The position numbers and the translations under genes were made by a program. Positions 1-7,320 of a DNA stretch of 55,528 nucleotides are shown here, piece after piece. The notes under the pieces were generated by a model. That model was not told where the DNA came from. It saw nothing but the letters and a program-made list of their open reading frames with translations, and did no database searches. Every line of letters starts with the position of its first letter. Positions within the stretch are counted from its first letter, which is position 1. The DNA is from an uncultured Acidobacteriota bacterium (GTDB lineage Bacteria; Acidobacteriota; Vicinamibacteria; Vicinamibacterales; CAVVIG01), in assembly GCA_902825985.1 (NCBI GenBank), contig CADEDC010000037.1:1-55528 (forward strand), in the 5' to 3' direction.

Positions 1-640
1 CGTGGATCGCTACGAATGCCAGTTCCTGCTGCGCGGAGAAGCGCGCGACGTGCCGGCGGCAGACGGCAGCACCGATGAGGCCGTGCGACCCGGCCAGGTC
101 GAGCAGGTCGCGGGCGCCGGGCGGCACCGGCACGCGTGACGCCAGGACTGGCGCATCGAACCGGGCGCATTCGAGCATCGCGCGCTGGTAGGCACGCCAC
201 TCGTCGGGCCTGTCCATGGTCCGGTGGAAGTCGAGCCCGTGACCGGTGCGCACGAGCGTCTCGAGGCCGTCCATGAAGCGCCACTGCGCGTAGTTGAACC
301 CGATGTAGCCGACCAGCGACTGCGGCGCGTCGTGCAGCATCGTCCGCCGCGCCAGCGGCGACAGCGCGAACGCCTCGCCGTGCTGGACGACGTAGTCGAA
401 CACGGTGAGCGAGCGGAGCAGCAGTTCGAGGGCCCCGGCGTCGACCTGGCATCGTGCCGCGAGGTCCGGCGGGGTGCATGGACCGTTGCGCATCGCTTCG
501 AACACGCCGAGCGTCGTCGCGGCCATCAGGCAGCGGGCTTTCAGCGGACCGACGAGGGCGTCGAGCACCGGCACCGGAACCTTGCCGGTCGCCAGCGCGA
601 GACGTTCGATGAGCGAGGTCGGGATGACGCCGAATTTCAT
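1..640 (-). CDS. SAM-dependent methyltransferase, 3' end cut by the window
   Basis: Reading leftward from ATG at 640 gives 213 codons still open at base 1. The protein begins MKFGVIPTSLIERLALATGK, has an N-terminal helical and winged-helix-like part (LGVFEAMRNGP, LELLLRSLTVFDYV) typical of the dimerisation domain of O-methyltransferases, and reaches the SAM-binding motif I as DLAGSHGLIG near residue 185. The catalytic part lies outside the window. Its ATG overlaps the stop of the upstream flavoprotein gene as ATGA, so translation is probably coupled. It could act on a small hydroxylated substrate; the substrate cannot be told. Confidence 0.8.
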   Translation of the reverse strand, partial: MKFGVIPTSLIERLALATGKVPVPVLDALVGPLKARCLMAATTLGVFEAMRNGPCTPPDLAARCQVDAGALELLLRSLTVFDYVVQHGEAFALSPLARRTMLHDAPQSLVGYIGFNYAQWRFMDGLETLVRTGHGLDFHRTMDRPDEWRAYQRAMLECARFDAPVLASRVPVPPGARDLLDLAGSHGLIGAAVCRRHVARFSAQQELAFVAIH

Positions 641-1950
641 GAACGCTCCTGCGCCAGTGCGGCCCCGGCGACGCGGCCGCTCGCCCATGCCCACTGGAAG
701 TTGAAACCACCCAGCCGGCCGTCGACGTCGAGCAGTTCGCCGACCAGGTACAGGCCGTGACAGCGCCGCGATTCCAGGGTCGCCGGATCGACCTCGGACA
801 GATCGACGCCGCCGGCGGTCGCCTCCGCGAACGTATAACCGCGCGAACCGGTCACCGGCAGTTCCCACTCGACCAGCGCATGGGCCAGTCGGCGGCGGTC
901 GACCCGCGTCAGCCGTGCGAGCGGCAGCGTGGACGGCAGTTCGGCTGCCTCGAGCAGAGCATCGGCGACGGAACCAGGCAGCCACTGTGCCAGCGCCGCC
1001 GCGGTACTGAGCTTGGGACGATCGGTGCCGCACGATGTGAGGCGGGCGTCGGCCCGCTCGAACGTCAGTCCGGGAAGGAAGCCGACGGTCACGCGGACTT
1101 GACGCTGCTCGAGTCGGGCGCGCTCGATGTGCCGCGAGGCGTTCAACGCCGCCGGTCCGCTGATGCCGAAGTGCGTCCACAGCAGTGGACCGGACACCCG
1201 AATCGCGAGACGACCACCAACCCAGACCGCCAGATCGACGACCTGCGAGACGCCGCTCAGTCGGGTGTGGAACCGCCCGTCGAGCAGCAGCGGCACCAGC
1301 GCCGGCGTCGTCGGCACGATGCGGTGTCCGAGCGCGGCGGCCAGCTCGTAGCCGCCGCCGTCGCTGCCGCTCCGGGGAAGCGCTCGTCCGCCAGTGGCCA
1401 GCACCACCTTTCTCGCCCGGTGGTCGCCGCGATTCGTCTCGAGTACGAAGAGTCCGTCGGGCGACCGTCTGACGGCGAGGACGCGCGCGTCGACGCAGAG
1501 CCTGATGCCGCTATCGGTTGCCGTCCGCAGAAGCGCCTCCAGGACGTCACGGGCGCGATTCGAGTCCGGGAACAACTTTCCGAACTCCTCTTCGTGCAGC
1601 GTCACGCCCATCTCGCGAAACCACGCGATGGTCATCGGCACCGGCAGGGCCCGCAGCACCCGGCGGATCACGGCGTGGCTGCCCGACGTCCAGAAGTCGC
1701 GCTCGCTCACCGCGACGTTGCTGACGTTGCACCGCGAGCCGCCGCTGACCAGGATCTTGGCGCCCGGCTTCCTGGCGCCGTCGAACAGCCGCACGGTCGG
1801 TCCGGCCACGGCTGTCGACGCGTCTTCTTGACCGGCCGCCGCCCTGGCACGCCGCCAGGGCTGGCGCGCAAAGATCGCCGTCGCCAGTCCAGCGGCGCCG
1901 GCGCCGACGATGGCGACGTCATCGACATCGATGGCATGGGGAAGGCTCAC
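637..1950 (-). CDS. YhiN/HI0933-family FAD-dependent oxidoreductase
   Basis: A 437-residue flavoprotein. The dinucleotide-binding motif VAIVGAGAAG sits at about residues 13-22, followed by the family signature GGSRCNVSN and, in the middle, a second motif around VVLATGGRALPRSG. The C-terminus, LDVDGRLGGFNFQWAWASG, is the usual family ending that completes the FAD site. GTG at 1950 is chosen because it precedes the nucleotide-binding fold directly and lies 19 bases after the stop of the upstream hydrolase; a longer reading would run into that gene. The family is thought to be NAD(P)H-dependent reductases; the substrate is unknown. The downstream methyltransferase start overlaps its stop. Confidence 0.88.
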   Translation of the reverse strand: MSLPHAIDVDDVAIVGAGAAGLATAIFARQPWRRARAAAGQEDASTAVAGPTVRLFDGARKPGAKILVSGGSRCNVSNVAVSERDFWTSGSHAVIRRVLRALPVPMTIAWFREMGVTLHEEEFGKLFPDSNRARDVLEALLRTATDSGIRLCVDARVLAVRRSPDGLFVLETNRGDHRARKVVLATGGRALPRSGSDGGGYELAAALGHRIVPTTPALVPLLLDGRFHTRLSGVSQVVDLAVWVGGRLAIRVSGPLLWTHFGISGPAALNASRHIERARLEQRQVRVTVGFLPGLTFERADARLTSCGTDRPKLSTAAALAQWLPGSVADALLEAAELPSTLPLARLTRVDRRRLAHALVEWELPVTGSRGYTFAEATAGGVDLSEVDPATLESRRCHGLYLVGELLDVDGRLGGFNFQWAWASGRVAGAALAQERS

Positions 1951-1969
1951 GGCGGTCCGCAGTGGCGGC

Positions 1970-2992
1970 TCATGCCCGCTGCAGCAGCGCGAGCAGCGCG
2001 GACGAGACGATGTCCGGCCGCTCACGCGGCATGAAGTGACCGACGCCGGCGATGACGCGGCGCTCGACGAGCGACCCGAACAGGGCCCGTTCGCCGGGAG
2101 AGCCGTCGCCTGGCGGCGGCGCAACGCCGTCGTCGGCGCCGAAGAGCAGGATGCTGGGCGCCTGAATCGACGGTCGCGTCGCGAGGCGTGCTTCCACCTC
2201 CGCGAAGCGCGGGTCGCCAACCGCGTTGGCATGGCGGTGGCGGTAGGAGTGGATGACGACGTCGACGAAGTCGGGGTTGTCGAAGGCCCCGGCCGTCAGC
2301 TCGTACTCGGCATCGGTGAACCGCCACGACGGAGACCAGAGCTGCCACAGCAGCCGGCACAGACTGCGGCGATTCGCCCGCAGGCCGGCGCGACCGCGCT
2401 CGGTGTTGAAGTACCACTGGTACCATGATCGGTACTCGGCCTCCGGCGGGCCAGGCGGCGCCGCGGCCAGCGTGTTCTGGATCGTGTAGCCGCCGATCAG
2501 CACCGCTGCCCGCACCCGTTGCGGGTGCAGTGCCGCCGCAATCGCCGCGGCGCGACCGCCCCAGTCGTAGCCGGCGACCGCGAAGGTCTGGAGGCGCAAC
2601 GCGTCGGCCAGGTCGATGACGTCCTGACCGATTGCCGCCTGTTGCGCCAGGCGGGGGGTTGCCGGATCGCGAAAGCGGGTGGGGCCGAAGCCGCGCAGGT
2701 AGGGCACCAGCACACGGAAACCGGCACGGGCCAGCGGTGGGGCGACGCCGTCATAGGCGTGCACGTCGTCCGGGAAGCCGTGCAGCAGCAGAATGGCGAC
2801 CCCATCGGAGGGGCCGCTCTCCTCGTAGGCGACGTGGAGCGTCGGCGTGTCGACGAATCGTGTGGTCGCCATCGCGTTCTGACTCCAGCCGGCTGACGCC
2901 GACACCGCGAGCCCGGCGCCGGCGGCGACGCCCGCCGCCATGAAGGCGCGGCGGGTCGGGCGGGGCAGGGCGTCGTCCATTGTCCCGCTCAT
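1970..2992 (-). CDS. Tat-exported alpha/beta hydrolase, epoxide-hydrolase type
   Basis: A 340-residue protein with a twin-arginine signal (RPTRRAFMAAG, then a hydrophobic stretch ending near AGWSQNA). The hydrolase domain shows the oxyanion motif HGFPDD, the nucleophile elbow GYDWGG with Asp rather than Ser as nucleophile, and the distal catalytic His in GVGHFMPRE. Asp in the elbow is typical of epoxide hydrolases and dehalogenases. It therefore probably opens an epoxide or similar electrophile outside the cytoplasm. ATG 2992 is used; an in-frame ATG at 2980 is possible because a TATAGC hexamer directly abuts the first ATG. It is the first gene of a three-gene unit with the flavoprotein and methyltransferase. 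Confidence 0.85.
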   Translation of the reverse strand: MSGTMDDALPRPTRRAFMAAGVAAGAGLAVSASAGWSQNAMATTRFVDTPTLHVAYEESGPSDGVAILLLHGFPDDVHAYDGVAPPLARAGFRVLVPYLRGFGPTRFRDPATPRLAQQAAIGQDVIDLADALRLQTFAVAGYDWGGRAAAIAAALHPQRVRAAVLIGGYTIQNTLAAAPPGPPEAEYRSWYQWYFNTERGRAGLRANRRSLCRLLWQLWSPSWRFTDAEYELTAGAFDNPDFVDVVIHSYRHRHANAVGDPRFAEVEARLATRPSIQAPSILLFGADDGVAPPPGDGSPGERALFGSLVERRVIAGVGHFMPRERPDIVSSALLALLQRA

Positions 2993-3141
2993 GCTATACC
3001 GTCGCCTGGTCGCTTCCCAGGGCACCGGGAGGTCACGGCGGCCCGGCGCCGCCCTCAGGCGCTGGACCGCGACCGGCCTCGCCGGCGGCAGCCCGCCCAC
3101 GACCGTCTGCGGCCACGGCCGTCTCGCGCTATGCTGAGCAG

Positions 3142-3750
3142 GTGGCCGACCCCGGAGCACCGGACTCGCGGGATGTGACGCAGCTGCTGGTGGCCTGGCG
3201 GTCTGGCGACGTCGACGCCCTGCCGTCCCTGGTGCCGCTGGTCTATCGTGAGCTGCGCCAGATCGCGGCGCGCTACCTGGCGCGCGAGCGCGGCGGCCAT
3301 CTGCTGCAGAGCACCGCCCTGGTCCACGAAGCCTTCGTCAAGCTGTGCGATCAGACGCGGGTGAACTGGCAGAACCGCGCCCACTTCTACGGCGTCGCCG
3401 CACAGCTGATGCGGCGGATTCTCGTCGACCAGGCGCGCCACGACAAGCGGCAGAAGCGTGGCGGGTCGGCGATCGCACTGTCGCTGACCGAAGCGGCGTC
3501 CGACGTCGCCGCCCCCTCCTCCGACGTCCATCCGGTCGACGCGCTGGCGCTCGATCTGGCGCTGACGAAGCTCGAGGCCATGGATCCGACCCAGGCACGG
3601 GTCGTGGAGCTGCGTTTCTTCGGTGGGCTGAGCATCGAGGAGACGGCGAGCGTGCTCGACGTCTCGTCCGGCACGGTGAAGCGGGAATGGGCGGTGGCGC
3701 GGGCGTGGCTCTATCGCGAGCTGGAAGGGCAGCCGCCCGCGGGTCCGTGA
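3142..3750 (+). CDS. ECF-family RNA polymerase sigma factor (Ser/Thr-kinase-associated subgroup)
   Basis: About 202 residues. Region 2 contains LVYRELRQIAARYLARER and TALVHEAFVKLCDQ, both typical of the ECF subgroup common in Acidobacteria and Planctomycetes. Region 4 contains VVELRFFGGLSIEETASVLD followed by SSGTVKREWAVARAWL, the helix-turn-helix that reads the -35 element. GTG 3142 is chosen because the protein's conserved part starts soon after it. A TATGCT hexamer lies 6 nt before it, compatible with a leaderless mRNA. Genes of this subgroup often neighbour a serine/threonine kinase, but here the next gene is on the opposite strand and encodes a CsgG-like protein, so the partner is unknown. 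Confidence 0.9.
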   Translation: MADPGAPDSRDVTQLLVAWRSGDVDALPSLVPLVYRELRQIAARYLARERGGHLLQSTALVHEAFVKLCDQTRVNWQNRAHFYGVAAQLMRRILVDQARHDKRQKRGGSAIALSLTEAASDVAAPSSDVHPVDALALDLALTKLEAMDPTQARVVELRFFGGLSIEETASVLDVSSGTVKREWAVARAWLYRELEGQPPAGP

Positions 3751-3758
3751 GACCCGCG
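3738..3758 (+). terminator. Hairpin at the end of the sigma factor gene
   Basis: CGCGGGTC (3738-3745) pairs perfectly with GACCCGCG (3751-3758) across a 5-nt loop that contains the stop codon. No T-run follows. It lies between two convergent genes, so it may terminate transcription or protect the mRNA 3' end. Confidence 0.4.
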
Positions 3759-3778
3759 AGCGGCGCGTCGAGGGCGGC

Positions 3779-4672
3779 CTACCTCGCTTCGACGGCGTCG
3801 CCCTGGGCGGCGGTGCCGTCGACGACCTTCGCAATCGCCGAGTTGGTCAGCACCTGCGTGACCTCGAGGGTGCCTGTCTGTTTGGTCACCCGATCGAGCA
3901 CCTTGCCGTCGGCGTCCTTGATCTCGTCGACGACGTGCTGCACGGCGAACCGCTGGCCGACCTTGATGCCGGCGCCCTGGCCCTTGTTGATGTAGAAGGA
4001 GCCGTCGCGGGCGCCGACGATCTGGGCCGCCGGCACCGGCGGCGTGAGCGACGTGACGTTGAACGTCTGCCCGACGATTTCCTGGACGACGTGCTCGACG
4101 GCCGGCCGCAGCGCTTCGGCGGCCGCGCCGGCGTCGAACGTCCGTTCGCCGCTGACCCCCTTGAAGTAGCCGCCGCCCATGCGCTTCGACCCGGTGCCTT
4201 CGGCGGCGAGCAGGATCTCGCCGGTCGTCGTGTCGACGACGCGGACGTCGAGCTTGCTCTCGGCCTTCGAGTAGGAGCCGCCGATGCCCCGGATGCCGAG
4301 TTGTGTGCGCTCGATCGAGAACTGCGTGATCGAACCGGTCATGATCAGCTGGGCGCCGAGAAGCTGGCCGATCTTGGCCGCCGTGCCCGGGTTGGTGAGG
4401 CCGCTCGCCCCCAGTTGCTGTTCCTGCAGGATGGCCTGCAGCTGCGCGCGCTCGATGACGGTGAACTTGTTGCTTTTCACCAGCTGCGTCACGAGTTCAT
4501 CGGCGGCCGCGCCACCCAGCTGGTCGCCCCACCACGTCCAGCTGCTGTTGTTCGCAAAGCTCATCACCGCGATCCGCGGCTTCGCCTGCGCCTGCGCCGG
4601 CCGCACGCTCGCCGACAGCACGATTGTCAGCGCCAGGGCGCCCACGGCCACGCGTCGCATCGTTGACATCAT
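3779..4672 (-). CDS. CsgG/HfaB-family secreted protein
   Basis: A 297-residue protein with an N-terminal signal peptide (hydrophobic VGALALTIVLSASVRP, cleavage near AQA) and then a CsgG-like domain: KPRIAVMSFANNSS, AADELVTQLVKSNKFTVIER, LGAQLIMTGSITQF, and a strand-rich part around KLDVRVVDTTTGEILL. CsgG proteins form outer-membrane secretion pores or sit in the periplasm. The signal lacks a convincing lipobox cysteine, unlike E. coli CsgG, and no curlin subunits are nearby, so a general envelope role is more likely than curli export. The start is set by a GGAGG motif 5-6 nt before ATG 4672. A C-terminal beta domain (KVGQRFAVQHVVDEIKD) resembles those of other large CsgG homologues. Confidence 0.8.
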   Translation of the reverse strand: MMSTMRRVAVGALALTIVLSASVRPAQAQAKPRIAVMSFANNSSWTWWGDQLGGAAADELVTQLVKSNKFTVIERAQLQAILQEQQLGASGLTNPGTAAKIGQLLGAQLIMTGSITQFSIERTQLGIRGIGGSYSKAESKLDVRVVDTTTGEILLAAEGTGSKRMGGGYFKGVSGERTFDAGAAAEALRPAVEHVVQEIVGQTFNVTSLTPPVPAAQIVGARDGSFYINKGQGAGIKVGQRFAVQHVVDEIKDADGKVLDRVTKQTGTLEVTQVLTNSAIAKVVDGTAAQGDAVEAR

Positions 4673-4826
4673 AAAAAGCCTCCGCCGCACGACTTGTTCC
4701 CGGAAATGGTACGACCTGTATTCTGCCCGTTTCCGGCGTCCGCTGCACCCCGGGCTGGTGACGAAATTTCGCAGGGCGTGACACCGGCACGGCGGGCCGC
4801 CGGCCAGCCACCGCCGCGCGCCTCGC

Positions 4827-5582
4827 TTACGTATCGGCCGAACCGCCGTGCGGCGTCAGCCGGCTGACCGGGACGCCGACATAGGTGCCCGGTTCGCGCA
4901 GCCGGGTGTGCTTGGGCACGAAGCTCATCGCCCCCACCTGGCAGCCGCGCCCGATGTCGACGTCAATCTCCACAATCGAGTCCAGGCCGACGGTGACACC
5001 CTGGCCGAGATGCACGGTGCCGGTCTTGACCACTCCGGCCTCCACCGTGTGCCCGGCGAGATGCACGCCGGCGCCAATCACCACATCGTCTTCGAACTCG
5101 AGCAGGTTGTAGTCGCTGATCGCCAGGCTGTTGACGTAGACGCGGCGACCGATTCTGGCGCCGCACAGTCGAAGGTGCAGGCTCCAGACGGGGGTGCCGC
5201 GGACCAGGCTGCCGGCGAACAGACGGGCGACGTGAATCAACGCCATGAACCGGACCCAGTCGAGGATCGGCCATGGCACGTCGGCGACGCGCAACGCCGC
5301 GTTCGGCGGCGTGCGCCACCCGGTGAGCCGGATGGCCAGCGGCGTCACCGCCAGCAGGGCGAGCGCGAACAGGGCGTAGGACGGCAGGGCGGCGGCGGCG
5401 AACACGACGGCACGCAGCCACGGCCGATCGCTGGTCACCGAGGCCAGGCCGACCCAGGCGGCCGCCACTGGCGCGACGGCGAGGCCGCAGACCACCCCCT
5501 CGGTCACGAGCACCGTGACAATTGCCCACGTGATGCGCCATCCTGCGTGTGCGCCGACGGATGAAGATCGACCCTCGCTCAT
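4827..5582 (-). CDS. Membrane-anchored left-handed beta-helix acyltransferase
   Basis: A 251-residue protein. The N-terminal third has two or three hydrophobic segments (WAIVTVLVTEGVVCGLAVAP, VFAAAALPSYALFALALLAV). The C-terminal half carries hexapeptide-like repeats (IGRRVYVNSLAISDYNLLEF, DDVVIGAGVHLAGHTVEAG, GTVHLGQGVTVGLDSIVEID) ending in GTYVGVPVSRL. Such proteins transfer acyl groups to sugars, lipids or amino acids; similar C-terminal halves occur in large multi-transmembrane peptide-synthetase-associated proteins. The donor and acceptor are unknown. Its start region overlaps the start of the divergent hydrolase by 22 bp if ATG 5582 is right; GTG codons about 15-20 residues in would remove the overlap. 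Confidence 0.75.
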   Translation of the reverse strand: MSEGRSSSVGAHAGWRITWAIVTVLVTEGVVCGLAVAPVAAAWVGLASVTSDRPWLRAVVFAAAALPSYALFALALLAVTPLAIRLTGWRTPPNAALRVADVPWPILDWVRFMALIHVARLFAGSLVRGTPVWSLHLRLCGARIGRRVYVNSLAISDYNLLEFEDDVVIGAGVHLAGHTVEAGVVKTGTVHLGQGVTVGLDSIVEIDVDIGRGCQVGAMSFVPKHTRLREPGTYVGVPVSRLTPHGGSADT

Positions 5583-6331
5583 ACGACCCTGGCCTTGCGC
5601 TCGCCGGCAGCGGTCCTGGCCTCGTGCTCGTGCCCGGCATCGCCGGGTCGGACCGGCTGTTCTTCCGGCAGGCGCCGGAGCTGGCGCGCCACTATCGCGT
5701 CGCCACCTACAGCCTGCGCGACAGCGCAACGAGCATGGCCGAACTGGTGGCCGACCTCTCGGCCGTCGTCGATGCCGCCTCGCCCGGCGACCGGCGCGCC
5801 TTCATCGTCGGCGAATCGTTCGGCGGCGCACTGGCGCTCAGTTTCGCGATCGCCCACCCCGAACAGGTGCGCGGCCTCGTCATCCTGAACTCGTTCCCGT
5901 ACTTCCTGCCGCAGCTCCGCCTGCACCTGGCGATCGCCGGGATTCGCCTGCTGCCCTGGGGGTCGATGCCGCTGGTCCGCCGGCTCACCGCCTTTCGACT
6001 GCACTCGCGCCACACCCATGCGGCGGAAATCGAGCGGTTCCTCGACTTGACGCGGAACCTCTCGCGCGAAGGATACCTCGGACGGCTGCGGATTCTCATG
6101 CGCTATGACGTCCGCGAACAGCTGGCCCGCATCGTCGCGCCGACGCTGCTGTTGGCCGCGGAACTGGATCACCTGGTGCCGTCGCCGCAGCAGGCGCGGT
6201 ACATGGGAGAGCGCATCCCGGGTGCGACGGTGCGGATTCTCGAGGGGCACGGACACATCTGTCTGATTGCCCGTGACCTCAGTCTGGCCGCGATTCTCGC
6301 CGACTGGCGCCGCGCGCAGCCCGGGGCGTGA
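5561..6331 (+). CDS. Cytoplasmic alpha/beta hydrolase (serine nucleophile)
   Basis: A 256-residue hydrolase. It shows LVLVPGIAGSDRLFF (oxyanion region), the nucleophile elbow GESFGG, the catalytic acid region AAELDHLVP and the catalytic His in EGHGHICLI. There is no signal peptide. A helical cap lies between HPEQVRGLVILNSFPYFLP and RLRILMRYDVREQL. The fold fits esterase, lactonase or carboxylic-ester hydrolase activity, but the substrate cannot be read from sequence. The start is ATG 5561; GTG 5549 is also in frame. Its 5' end overlaps that of the divergent acyltransferase gene. Confidence 0.82.
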   Translation: MKIDPRSYDPGLALAGSGPGLVLVPGIAGSDRLFFRQAPELARHYRVATYSLRDSATSMAELVADLSAVVDAASPGDRRAFIVGESFGGALALSFAIAHPEQVRGLVILNSFPYFLPQLRLHLAIAGIRLLPWGSMPLVRRLTAFRLHSRHTHAAEIERFLDLTRNLSREGYLGRLRILMRYDVREQLARIVAPTLLLAAELDHLVPSPQQARYMGERIPGATVRILEGHGHICLIARDLSLAAILADWRRAQPGA

Positions 6332-6361
6332 GGCCCTCGCGGCGTGCGCCGCGGTGAATGC

Positions 6362-6388
6362 GGCGAATGGCGGCGATCGCCATTCGCC
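6362..6388. terminator. Bidirectional hairpin between convergent genes
   Basis: GGCGAATGGC (6362-6371) pairs perfectly with GCCATTCGCC (6379-6388) over a 7-nt loop, in the 75-bp gap between the hydrolase and the protease gene that ends at 6407. There is no T-tract. It is well placed to separate the two convergent transcripts. Confidence 0.5.
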
Positions 6389-6406
6389 CCACCTGACCAC
6401 GGTGCG

Positions 6407-7320
6407 CTAGTTGGCGTTCACCCGGCCGGGAGCGACCAACTCGGGGTTGAGACCATGCAACTGCGACCAGGTGGTCTGGTTGCGGTACACCCAGATGCCC
6501 AGTCCGGGGAAGCTCAGAATCACGTCGGCCTGCCCGTTGCCGTCGACGTCGCCGGTGGCGATGACGTCGGCGTTCAACCCGTGCAGCTGGGTCCACACGC
6601 TGTTGTTCATCCGCGCCCAGACGCCGACCCCGGGGAAGTTCATCACGACGTCCGAACGGTGGCCACCGTCGTTGTCGAGTTGACCGGTGACGAAGGCCGT
6701 CGCGGTGGTCGGATGCAGCAGGGTCCACGACGTGCTGTTGTAATAGACGTACTGGCCGTAGCCGGTGAACTGCACGATGACGTCGCCGACGCCGGAACCG
6801 TCGACGTCGCCGATCGCCAGCCTGGTGGCGCTGAACGGATGATCCTGCGTCCAGGCGGCATTGTTGCGGTAGGTCCACAGCCCGGCGCTCGGGAACGACA
6901 CGACGACGTCCGCCTTGCTGCCCGGGCTGCCGTCGATGTTGCCGACCGCCAGGGTGTTGATGGCGAGACCGCTCAGCTGCAGCCAGCTGCCGCTGTCGTA
7001 GCGGACCCACAGACCGTAGCCGCTGAACGTCACGAGCAGATCGTCGACGCCCGACCCGTCGATATCACCGGTGGCGACGAGATCGGCGTCGAGCGGATGC
7101 AAGGGCGTCCAGGTCGTGTTGTTGACGAACGCCCACAGGCCGTAGCCGGCGAAGTTCGCCAGGATGTCGGCCTGGCCGTTGCCGTCGAGGTCGCCGGTCG
7201 TCAGGCGGGTCGGCGACAGGTTGTGGATCGGCGACCAGGTGGACGTGCCGCCGCTGTCGTAATTCGTCCACAAGCCGAGGCTCGGACCGAAGTCGATCGC
7301 GATGTCGGCCTGTGGATTGG
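6407..7320 (-). repeat. Seven tandem FG-GAP/VCBS-like protein repeats in paralogue 2
   Basis: Seven units of about 130 bp encode the pattern ATGDVDGNGQADVILSFPG, then GxGxW, then W-x-QLHGLN. They align unit for unit with those of the upstream paralogue, so the repeat number was set before the gene duplicated. Repeats of this kind form calcium-binding beta-propeller blades. Confidence 0.8.
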
